64,000 bases of DNA from Cryptomeria japonica (taxonomy: Eukaryota > Streptophyta > Pinopsida > Cupressales > Cupressaceae), in contig NC_081413.1 of assembly GCF_030272615.1 (NCBI RefSeq), positions 336,469,302 to 336,533,301 of the forward strand, written 5' to 3'. Positions within the stretch are counted from its first letter, which is position 1. Each line of letters starts with the position of its first letter. Shown in pieces: positions 12,701 to 21,879 of this stretch. Made by a program: the position numbers and the translations under genes. The notes beneath the pieces are model-generated. The model ran no database searches. It was not told the DNA's origin and saw nothing but the letters and a program-made list of their open reading frames with translations.

Positions 12701-13737
12701 TGAACAATAAACCCCTTGCTTTGACTCAAAGCTGCTCTGCTAAGATTTGGAATGATAAGGGTATATCTCTGATTAGCAATGTACTGATTGACAACCGACT
12801 TGGCTCTTGGATGAAGATTAAATCTAAATATGAGATCTCTGCTTCACAAAAGAAAACATGCTCCCTCATTGGTAAGGCTACAGGTTGTTTTTTCCCTAGT
12901 AAGATCTTGGATCATACCATCTCCTTTTTTAATCAACTTAAATGGCTGGATGGCTCTCCATTTTTGGAAATTTCTACTAAACAGATTTACTTGATGTTGA
13001 AGGAGGATTACTTAATATTCTCTAGAGTTAATCAAGGTTGGGGTTTTGAATGGCCTAAGTCCAGGTGGCAATGTGTTTTTTATTTCTATTGGCATTCTCC
13101 CATTGAACCTAAAAAGTCTTGTTTTAGATGGCTCCTTCTATTAAAAATGCTAGTTGTTGGTTCCTTTTTATCTGTTGAGGTTCTCATGTCTATTAAGTGT
13201 GTTGTGTGCAATGTCCAAGAATCTTTTGAGCACCTATTTTTTGAGTGTGAGTTTTCTCATGGTGTGTGGTCCATTTTTCTTGGCCCTTCTATTGTCTGGA
13301 ACCACCAACTTGGTCCTTCCTGGAGTGAGGTCCTTGCTGGTTTTGTAGAATCGTTTGACCTTAAGATGAACCGGTTCTGGTCTGTCTTTTCTTGTGAGGT
13401 GTTGTGGTTTATTTGGAAGGAAAGAAATGGAGAGGTTTTTTAGAACAAGAGGAGGAGGCTTACTGAGTTTAATAATAAACTCACACATTTTTATATTATG
13501 TCACAGGTTTCTGTTGTCTTGGAGATCTCTAAAGACAGATTCATGACCTGGGTGTGTGAAGGTGCTCTGTAGATTTACAAGGAAGATATCGAGTATGTCC
13601 AGTACTTCAAGAAACATATGGATATGTTGCATCCGAAGGAGATCGAGGCCTTGGTTCAGTACATGCAAAAGCTCAAACTTGAAGATTCAGATGTGCTTCC
13701 CCCTAGAACTAGGGAGAAAGGCATAGGAGAACAATGA
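9730..13737 (+). pseudogene. LINE-1 ORF2: endonuclease-reverse transcriptase, decayed
   Basis: Encodes the retrotransposition polyprotein. The N-terminal EEP endonuclease shows WNVRGL and LQEIK; after a frameshift near 10020 it shows VGDFNM, and after another near 10330 DRCYAN and SDHSPI. From 10333 to the TGA at 13735-13737 one frame runs on, broken only by stops: TAG at 11347, 12157, 12241, 12328, 13441 and 13570, and TAA at 12037. Reverse transcriptase spans about 11150-12000 with LLDFEKAYDKIEW and the catalytic QFADDT at 11863-11880; the usual GLRQGDP is IKQGFPI here. A zf-RVT domain (CVVC...HLFFEC) lies at about 13197-13250. After this comes a C-terminal extension of about 100 codons with no RNase H signature. 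Not functional. Confidence 0.88.
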
Positions 13738-13982
13738 GCAAGGTGGCTTCTTTTTATTACCTTTAGACTGGCCTATGAGGCATTTTGTATTAATCCTTTT
13801 TGTATGTTGTTCATATTGTAATAGATAGTCATCTGACCTAGGGCTACGACCTGTTTTGATATACATGTGAAAAAAGATATTGTACAAAGCAGGAAATAGA
13901 AGAAGAACAATGCAAAATATATGTAAAAAATAGGGCACCTAATAGTATGATGTATATGTTCTGAACTATTTTAATATAAAAA

Positions 13983-14006
13983 AATATTTATAAGAAACTA
14001 GAAAAT
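13983..14006 (+). repeat. LINE-1 target-site duplication, right copy
   Basis: Matches 6111-6134 in 23 of 24 bases and directly follows the A-rich 3' end of LINE-1. Confidence 0.9.
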
Positions 14007-14018
14007 GATGATATGAGT

Positions 14019-14034
14019 AATATTCATTTATTTG
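14019..14034 (+). repeat. candidate LINE-2 target-site duplication, left copy
   Basis: AATATTCATTTATTTG here matches AATAGTCATTTATTTG at 20387-20402 (15 of 16). The word GTCATTTATTTG also recurs at about 20541, inside the CACTA-like end, so the match could partly reflect the subterminal repeats of that element. Only 12 bp separate this copy from the LINE-1 duplication. Confidence 0.5.
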
Positions 14035-14310
14035 GGAGATGATGGCTCTATGTGTACATGGGTGTCGTGCTAGGGCCGACGTGCCCTAGCTTGTTTCCTG
14101 CACTCTGCTTGCTTCATTCTAGGGGGGTTCTTGCTTGCTGGGGGTCGGTTTTTGCTTGCCTGTGGTCAGGATTTATGGGTTGCCGCAAGGATTTTTTTGC
14201 AACCCTTTTCTAGTTTCTTCTACTCTGGGTTGCCGTTGCGGTGTGTGGGGTTTTGGGGTTGGGTTTTCCACCCCTCTTCTTTTTCTTCTTTTGGTATTTT
14301 CTCTAGGTCC

Positions 14311-15746
14311 ATGGAGAATAGAGGATTATCCTCTTCTCAGATGATCTCTGGAGATCTGGATATGGCGGATCCGTCTCATTTGATGCATGCATGTGGAAAG
14401 GAACACATTGGTCATTCCCAATCAGGGCTAGGTGTCTCTTCTTCAAAAGAGCATTTTCATATGAAAAATGTGAATGGTTGTTTGGAGAGATCCCAAGATC
14501 GTCCAGTTCTGGTTATTCAACCTGAGCAAATTTCAGAGGATGTTGAATATTGGTGTAATCATGCTCTCATATGCAAATTTATCAGTCTTCACCTCTCTAT
14601 ACCTATTTTAGAGTCTTGGGCATGCCGTGTCTGGAATCTTGAAGGAGACATGGAGCTACTTATGGTAGCCAATAACTATTTTCTGGTTATTTTTTCCAAC
14701 CTGGCAGACAGGAACAAGGCTTTTGAGGGTGGCCCTTATTTTTTCAACCAGGTGGGACTCTTTATCAAACCTTGGCATATTGGCTTTAATTCTATTGATA
14801 ATCTTCCCTCTCATATGCCCGTGTGGACCTAATTGTGGAGGCTTCTGTTGGAATTCTAGAGAGAAGATATTCTTCACTCAATCTCACTGCTTCTTGGTAA
14901 ACCTGTGGGTTTAGCTTCACAAACTCAAGATTGAAAGATAATTTCCTATGCTCGTATATGTGTAGAAGTTGATTTAAATAATTCTTTGCCAAACTCTATG
15001 GAAAGTTGTTTGGGGACATCTTCTTGGATCCAACAGTTGGACTATGAGACCTTGCCATTTAGATGTAAAATTTGTCATGAATATGGTCATTTATAGAGAA
15101 GATGTCCTAGGATTAAATCTTCTAAACTGGTTGTTTTTAATCCTCCTCACTCTGTTCTAGGGGAAGATAAGGGGAAAGCCCCTATGCCTAATGGTCTTGC
15201 TGATAAAAATGGCTTCATTCATGTCAAACCTCGGAATAAAGACAAAGAAAAGAAGAGAACTTGGTTGGATAGGAAAAATGATGTCACCTTAAATAGGTTT
15301 TATATTCTAGAGGATTTGGTCAAAGAGGAAGGGGTTCCAGTTGAAATGTCCTTGGGTGCCCAATTTTAGCATGAGGTGTTGGATGGTGATTCCAAGAAAG
15401 AGGGCCGGGCCCTATCTTTGGAGAATCAATAGGATGTTCAAATGGTTATGGATTTGCCTTCCCATGTTCAGGACAACATAGATCTTAGTGGGTCACAGGT
15501 CCCTGAAGGTGCAGTGGTCATGGAATCTACTCCTCCTTCCACTATAGTGGCCTCAAGTTCTATGAAGAGTAACAAAGCCTTGCCTATTTTAGGATTGTAG
15601 CAGAAGACCCTCAAAAAGGGTTCTTTAGACAAACCTTTAAGGAGTGGACAAAAAACGGACCACCAAAAGATTAAGCTAATGATACTTTGGTTGAGTCAGG
15701 GTCTGTGAAGCCCATTGATTCTCACTTCTCTCAACCACATAAATGA
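14311..15746 (+). pseudogene. LINE-2 ORF1 (DUF4283 + CCHC zinc knuckle)
   Basis: RNA-binding ORF1 protein of the LINE. The ATG at 14311 opens one frame that stays in phase to about 15640. Residues encoded at about 14530-14830 fit DUF4283 (ACRVWNLEGDMELLMV, FEGGPYFFNQVGLFIKPW). The zinc knuckle CKICHEYGHL-RRC (CX2CX4HX4C, with the residue after L now a stop) is at about 15069-15110. In-frame stops by eye are one TAA (about 14830), one TGA (about 14932) and five TAG. A late frameshift leads into a tail ending SHFSQPHK and a TGA at 15744-15746. That stop overlaps the ORF2 start as ATGA, which suggests coupled translation of ORF2 in the ancestor. Confidence 0.82.
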
Positions 15747-18700
15747 TTGTGCTCTCATGAAATGTAAGGGGGTTGAACACCATCCCTAGACAAAAGGTTG
15801 TTCGCAGATTAATTGACTCTGAGTTCCTAATGTTGTTTTTATTCAGGAAACCAAGCTTTCAGTGGATGGTTTGGCCAGTTGTGCTTTGTGTGTCTAGCCC
15901 CAAGGCCTTTGGTACGGATTGAGCTCTCATGGAAGTTTAGGGGGGGGGGGGGGTTATTTCTTCTAGAACCCAAGGAAATTTTCCCCTTTGTGGTGGTTTT
16001 CTAGCAAGTCTTCCATTTCTATGGTCACTTCTAGCTTTGAGACTGGAGAAAGATGCCTCTTCTCTAATATTTATGCTCCTACTTATCTTGTGGGTAAGTC
16101 TCATCTTTGGGCTCACATCAATCTTGTTCGGGCTCAAGATCCTTTTCTCCCCTAGATTTTGGTTAGAGATTTTAATGTCGTTGCTAGTTTGGAGGAAAAG
16201 CGATGTGGGTTATTCAGGCTTGATCCTTCCTCAAATTTACTCAAAGATAATATCGGTCTCTTGAATCTCATTGATGTGAAGCCAATTAATGGTGTCTTTA
16301 CATGGAATAATAGGAGGAGTGGTGTGGAGGCTATCTATGAAAGGCTTGATAGATTTTTGTTTCTTGCTATTGGGTGTATGATAGGTGGTCCACCAGTTCA
16401 AGCATTCTTGATTGGAGGGTGACTGATTATTGGCCTATTAAGATTTCTATTACATCTTTTAGAACCTCAAAAAATCCCTCTTTCAAATTTCAATTGATGT
16501 GGCTTTGTGATCAGTCATTGAGGGATCTTATGGTTGATTGGTGGTATGAAGGGGTACCTACCCACGGGCGGGCTATGTACACCTTTGGGAAGAGATTACA
16601 ACATGTGAAATATAGGTTGAAGAGGTGGAATAAACAATGTTTTGGGAATCTGCATAGACACAAGATGGTAGCTCAATCCAAGCTGGATGAGGTTACGCAT
16701 CAAATTAGGGATCAAGGGATGACTATGGAGCTCAGTATGGCTGAGTCCCTTGCTCTAAAGGACTTAGAAGAGTGGGAGTTGCGTGAGGAGATTCTCTGCA
16801 AACAAACATCTCATGTGGATTGGCTCCAAGAAGGTGATAGAAACACTTCTTTTTTGCATAATTTTGTTAAGGCTCGGAGGTATGGTAACTCTATTACCTC
16901 TCTCATATCTTTAGAAGGGGTTCATCTTTCATCTAAAGAAGAAATTGCTATGGAAGTTGTCAGTTTTTTTTCTAATTTTTTTACCAAAGAGTATCCTGAA
17001 GCTATGGTGGAAGAGAGGGCCATCTTGATCTGTATTCCCCCTCTTGTCTCTGTTGAAATGAATGATGCTCTCTTGCACCCCATTTTCTTGTCTGAACTTG
17101 AGGGGGTTGTGTTTCAAATGAAAAAAGGCAAGGCTCTTGGTCCTAATAGGTTTCCTATTGAGTTTTTTCAAGAATTTTGGGAGATTATAAAGTATGATCT
17201 TCTAGATGTGGTTCAAGAATCTCATAGGAATAAACAAATGCTCAAATCTATGAATTCTACCTTCTTGGTTTTCATTCCTAAGAAGGAGGGGGCTAATAGC
17301 TTGGATCAGTACAAGCCCATTTCTTTATGTAATGTTGTCTACAAGATAATCACAAAATTGATTGCTGAACGACTCAAATCTCTCCTCTGCACTTTGGTTT
17401 CTAAGGAGAAAGGTGGTTTCATTGATGGAAGGCATATCATTGATGGAGTTGTGATAGCAATAGAGGCTATTCATTCGATGGCTTCCTCTAAGGAGAAGGA
17501 TATGTTTATTAAACTTGACATGGCCAAAGATTACGATAGGGTGAGTTGGGATTTCTTACAGAAGATCCTTTTGGCTTTTGGTTTTGGAGAAGAGTGGGTG
17601 AATTGGGTTCTTAGTTGTGTGACTTCTACCTCTTTCTCAGTTATTATTAATGGGGAACCCTCATAATTGTTTAGTGTTTCGCGGGGGCTTTGGCAAGGGG
17701 ACCCTTTATCTCCCTGTTTATTTATTCTCATGGCTGAAGGTCTTGGCAGATTTCCCACTTCCTAGGTGAGACATGGTCTTATTCAAGGATGGAGTTGGAG
17801 CAATGCTCTAGCTCCCTACTCTCATCTTCATTTTGTGGATGACACAGGTTTGATGGGAAGGGCCAGAATCAATGAGGCATTGAATTTCAAGAGAGATTTG
17901 GATATCTATTGCAAAGCCTCAGGTCAAAAAATTAATGAAGATAAATCATCCATATATTTCTTTAATACCCCTCGACTTATTCATAATAGGATTGCCAGGA
18001 TCCTTAGATTTCAGACGAGGTCCCTTCCTTTGATGTACCTCAGGATTCCTTTAGATTTGGGGGTTCAATGTGGAGATTTTTGGCAAGGAATTTTGGATAA
18101 ATTTTGTTTCAAGGTTAATCATTGGACTCACAAGTGGTTATGCTCTGCTAGAAGAGTGATTCTTCTGAAGACTGTGGTGCAAGTGCTTCCCATTTATAGG
18201 TGTTTTGTGTAGGCTCCCCACTCCAACTTTGTGAGAGATTTCAATGCTCTTTCCCATCAATTTCTTTGGTCTGGTAGTTTTATTTCTTCTAAGTGGAGTT
18301 TAGTTAAATGGGACTCTGTTTATAAACCGAGACATGTTGGGGGTCTTGGCCTCAGATCTATTGCTTTGGTTAGCAAGACCTTGGCGGCTAAGTTGTATTG
18401 GAGGTGGTGTAATAGTCAGGATCAAGACTGGGCCAAGATTTTAACCCACAAGTGTCTCCTTGGTGCTAATGATCATGAGGTGCCTCGTCTTAGTTTAGTG
18501 GGCAGGGGCTCTTGTATCTGGGATACTCTTAAAAAGGGTGCCAAGCTTATTAAAGGTGATCTTTTCAAGATTTGTAATAGAGGCTCTGAAGCTCTTTTTT
18601 GGTAGGACTCTTGGGATGGTCACCCTTCTATTCTGTCTAGTTATCCACAGCTTCAACCTCTTTGCAACATTTTCACTGATGTTGGATGGATTAAGGTGGA

Positions 18701-20053
18701 GAATTTTAAAATGGTTAGGTGCATTGGATAGGTTGAGGTGACTTGTTGGAATGATCCTCTTGAATGGCCCTTGGGTGGCTCGGATGAAGATCGTGTGGTG
18801 TTGGTTAATATCTTGGAGGGTAGGTTATGTAGTTCCCTCAAGGAGAGATATTTTGGCTTGGGGTCCTAGCCCAAAAGGCAAGTTTTATGTCGTTGAAGGT
18901 TATGCTCAGCTTGATAGGAAATTGCATGGCCAGACGAATGTTCCCTGATGGAAGAAGGTTTGGAATAGCTTCTCCTGGTCGAAATGTAATTTCTTTTTAT
19001 GGCTGGTTGCTCAGAGAAAATGCCTCACGTGGGAGAATCTTCGTAAGAGAGGCTTCCAGGGACCATCTATCTGTTATCTTTTTATGCATAATGAGGAAAA
19101 CTACTCCCACTTGTTTTTTCTATGCCCTTTCTCTAGGGAGATTTGGAAAAAGTGGTGGGAGGCTTGGACACATGCTTGTTTTCATGCTACCTCCTTAATT
19201 GAATTTTGGGATATCTTGGGCAGACCTCCAGCAAAGACCTCTTTTCTTCAAGTGGCCTAGGCTATTGGGCCAACCCTTATTATCTAGAATTTGTGGCTAG
19301 AAAGGAATCAGAGGGTATTTTGTGATTCACATATAGGGAGTCCTTAGCTATGGCAGAAGATAGTTAATAGGCTTCAGGAGACAATCTCGGCTAAGTGCAA
19401 TTTGTTTGAATGTTGATCCAGGTGATTATACTATTGTAAGGAATCTGCAATTGGAAAAAATTAAAATGGATTGTGCTACTGGAAATAAATCTCGACATGC
19501 GAAGCAATAGATAAGTAGAGATGGAAGGTGGATTCCCCCTCCTGTGGGAATCTTAAAAATTAATACAGATGGCTCTTCCCGTGGGAATAATGGACATGCA
19601 AATATTGGAGGTATAGGTAGAGGTGATGATGGTTGTGCAATTTTTTTCTTCTCTATTTATATTGGGCAACACTCTAACTATCTTATGGAGGCCCTAGCTA
19701 TTAAGATTGTTGTTGAGCGAGGCTTTTCTTTAGGATGGAGGAAGATTATTTGTGAGTTGGATTCTCAGATTGTTGTGGACATGTTGAAAAAACAAAATTT
19801 GAATGATGTGAGTTGGCAATTAGCTTCTGTGGTCAGACAAATTTTACAACTGTGTAATACAATTGAATTTGTCTCCTTTTGTCATATTCCTAGGGATTAG
19901 AATAGAGTGGCTGATTATTTGGCCAAGTGGGCTTCAGAGCATGTTGATGGTTGGGATTTTAGTTGAAGGGATGGTCTACCTCATGATTATCTTTAAACTT
20001 TAGACAGGTCAATTCTAGAAGACAAGATGATGCAAGAGCACCCAGTGGTTTAG
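15743..20053 (+). pseudogene. LINE-2 ORF2: endonuclease, reverse transcriptase, zf-RVT, RNase H
   Basis: Begins at an ATG that overlaps the ORF1 stop. The EEP endonuclease has NVRGLN and, after a shift, FIQETKL, then a 14-base G run at 15940-15953, VRDFNV, ERLDRF and TDYWPI. Reverse transcriptase spans about 17110-17960 with KGKALGPNRFPIEFF, YKPISLCNVVYKII, FIKLDMAKDYDRV, LWQGDPLSPCLF and the catalytic HFVDDT at about 17829-17846. A zf-RVT-like region is at about 18970-19170 (KCLTWENLRKRG, in a shifted frame). RNase H spans about 19544-19960 with INTDGSS, LMEALAIK, CELDSQ and RVADYLAKWA, so the acidic residues are visible. Stops include TAA 17664, TAG 18210, TAG 18603 and TAG 19898; frame changes occur near 16370 and elsewhere. 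Dead copy. The natural stop is taken as TAG 20051-20053. Confidence 0.85.
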
Positions 20054-20365
20054 GATCAATTTCCCTTTTATGTTTGTTTCATTTTCATTGTCATTTTTGA
20101 GGCCCTTCAAGGCTCCGGATGAGCCTAGTTTTTGGTGTAATTCTAAAGTGGGGCGACGTCATCTTTTAGAGGGCTTTCCAAAAAGGTATTATCATTGGAA
20201 ATCTGACGGTCGGATCTATTGCTATGGTCACCGGACATTGTAGTGGTGGTGTTGGTGGTTCTTTTAGGATCCTTTTAGTTTTTGTTGTTGTCTTGGTGGG
20301 CCTAAGGCCTATTCTTTGTAATTCTGTGATTTCTGAATAAATCTTTACCTCTTTTTAAATTTTTG

Positions 20366-20569
20366 TGACTAATAATATAGAGGAGAAATAGTCATTTATT
20401 TGATCATTTTTATTTGTGTGACTAATTATTTAGTTGTATTTCTTGCCCAATGACCAAATTAGTCATTTATAATTGTGTTGCAAAAAATGACTAGAATTTG
20501 GTCATTTTTACTTGTCGTGACTAAAATTTTTAGTCACTAAGTCATTTATTTGCCATATTTCTACTAGTG
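20366..20569 (-). mobile_element. putative CACTA-type DNA transposon terminus
   Basis: Read on the minus strand, the segment starts CACTAGTAGAAATATGGC at 20569 and then carries TTAGTGACTAAAA / TTTTAGTCAC and AAATGAC words repeated several times (plus-strand GTGACTAA at about 20364, 20419 and 20517; GTCATTTAT at 20391, about 20473 and 20541). CACTA ends with short subterminal repeats are typical of the CMC/En-Spm superfamily. The adjacent TTA could be the 3-bp duplication. The opposite end was not found in the window, so this is a partial element. Chance resemblance is possible. Confidence 0.45.
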
Positions 20570-21259
20570 TTAGTGTTATTTTTTTTGGATTTTGAGTAGG
20601 ATGTTTTTTGCTCAGAGAAAATTCTCTGGAGAATTGGAGGGAAGAATGGTGAATTGAAACGGGGATTGTTTTCTACTGAAAATTTGGGAAGGGAAGAAAA
20701 ATTGTGGGTGAAATTGTGGAATTATTGAGGGTTCATTCTGAAAAATTCTGGTGGAAGATTGTTGAAGCTTTGGATTTGAATTGGTGAGCTCTCTGGCTGG
20801 ATCCAGGAATTGTTCGGTTGTTAGTCATTTTTGCTTCTTCATATCTCATTTTGTATAGCATTTTTTTTTAGGTAGGAATTGTCCTTGCCTTGCATGTTAA
20901 ATTTTATTTTCCTGGATGAAGGGTTAAATTGGTGTTTATGGTTGTAGAAATAGATTGGAAATTTTAGTTTTCAGATTACTCAATTGGGAATTTTGTTAAT
21001 AGATTTTGGGGAAAAGTATACTTTCAGATTATTAAAATTCAGGGGTTTGAAATATTTGGGAATTATCTTTGAGCATTGGGACTTCTGTGTATTTGATGCA
21101 ATCTAGGTTTAGATTTTTCCCGTGTCTGTAGATTCCTTGTTATGTGGATTTGTATATATGTTTCATTATAGATCAAATTGGTCCATGTATCTTGTCCTGT
21201 TAAATTTTCAACTTTCTATGTAATTGAAACTCTGCCTATGTTTGATAGTATCTATGTTC
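20570..21259. other. intergenic sequence, nothing recognised
   Basis: T/G-rich plus strand with no protein-like frame and no element border that I can support. It separates the CACTA-like end from the 3' end of the minus-strand LINE-3. Confidence 0.4.
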
Positions 21260-21441
21260 TGATTAATATGAAAAACAGGTTTTAAGGACCCGAAACCTTT
21301 AACATAGGAGCATATAATAGATCATCAAAAAGCATCCAGACCAACTAAGAACAACTTACAAGATGATTGGCAAAGAGGCCAGTTAACCAAAAGGTCAGCA
21401 AAAGAAAGGAACATGAAAGCAGAAAAACCAAGGAAAAAACA

Positions 21442-21879
21442 TCACAACTTTAAAGACTTAAGGAGATCCACCGCCTTATTGACCAGCTGGTCATAGTTTA
21501 CCGCAACAACTTTGAGTTCTTCCAAGTCCTTGTTTGGCTTCTTCTCCTTCTTTTTACCTCTGGTCCTTGTTCTAGGTCCTTGCACTTCTCTTGTGCCTTC
21601 AATGTCAGATTCAATCTCCAGGGAGTCCTTCTCCTCCTCTAGTTAGCTAATGAGGATTTTTGTATTACCAGCAGAGGCCTTCAAAATGTTTAATCTTTGC
21701 TCTGCAATAATTTTAAGGCATTCCTCAATTTTGTTGACTTTACTATCAGTTTCCACCATTCCAGTGGTCACCTCCTCCACATTCTGGTCAACTTCTGAAA
21801 TCTTTCTCTGTATTTGTTCCTCCAGTTTCTTAGCATTGTCTTCCTATCTCTTCTGATTGTTCCTATTAATCTGTTTCAT
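21442..21879 (-). pseudogene. LINE-3 downstream frame (ORF3 candidate): coiled coil with basic patch
   Basis: A 145-codon frame starts with an ATG (21879-21877) that overlaps the ORF2 stop by 14 bases and ends at TGA 21444-21442. It is interrupted only by TAG at codon 12 and TAA at codon 79, each where a Gln codon would fit (contexts KR-EDNAKKLEE and LIS-LEEEKDSL). The first half has heptad-like hydrophobic spacing (KKLEEQIQRKISEV, VNKIEECLKII). Then come an acidic stretch and a basic one (TRTRGKKKEKK), ending DLLKSLKL. No enzyme motif is visible. It is not part of ORF2's frame and I know of no named plant LINE protein at this place. It could be an accessory RNA- or protein-binding product, or the relic of an ORF2 C-terminal extension lost by frameshift. 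Confidence 0.5.

Larger units (their letters stand above)
6135..13982 (+). mobile_element. LINE-1: full-length decayed plant L1-type LINE
   Basis: Non-LTR retrotransposon bounded by 24-bp target-site duplications, 7,848 bp long including a 1,597-bp LTR insertion (solo LTR plus one TSD copy), so about 6.25 kb originally. The order is a 5' UTR of about 335 bp, ORF1 (nucleic-acid-binding, zinc knuckle), ORF2 (endonuclease, reverse transcriptase, zf-RVT), a 3' UTR of about 240 bp and a short A-rich end (TAATATAAAAAA) next to the right duplication. Both ORFs have stops and frameshifts, so the copy is dead. It lacks the RNase H domain found in LINE-2 and LINE-3 and so belongs to a different lineage. 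The near-perfect duplications show that no flank was lost. Confidence 0.93.
14035..20386 (+). mobile_element. LINE-2: plant L1-type LINE with RNase H domain
   Basis: About 6.35 kb non-LTR retrotransposon: 5' UTR (about 14035-14310), ORF1, ORF2 with endonuclease, reverse transcriptase, zf-RVT and RNase H, and a 3' UTR with AATAAA at about 20336. RNase H acquisition by plant L1 elements is an established lineage trait. The right end is uncertain: the LINE may stop near 20363, after CTTTTTAAATTTT, or at 20386 before the candidate duplication. All reading frames carry stops and shifts. The element starts only 28 bp after the end of LINE-1's right duplication, so two LINEs entered almost the same spot. 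Confidence 0.85.
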
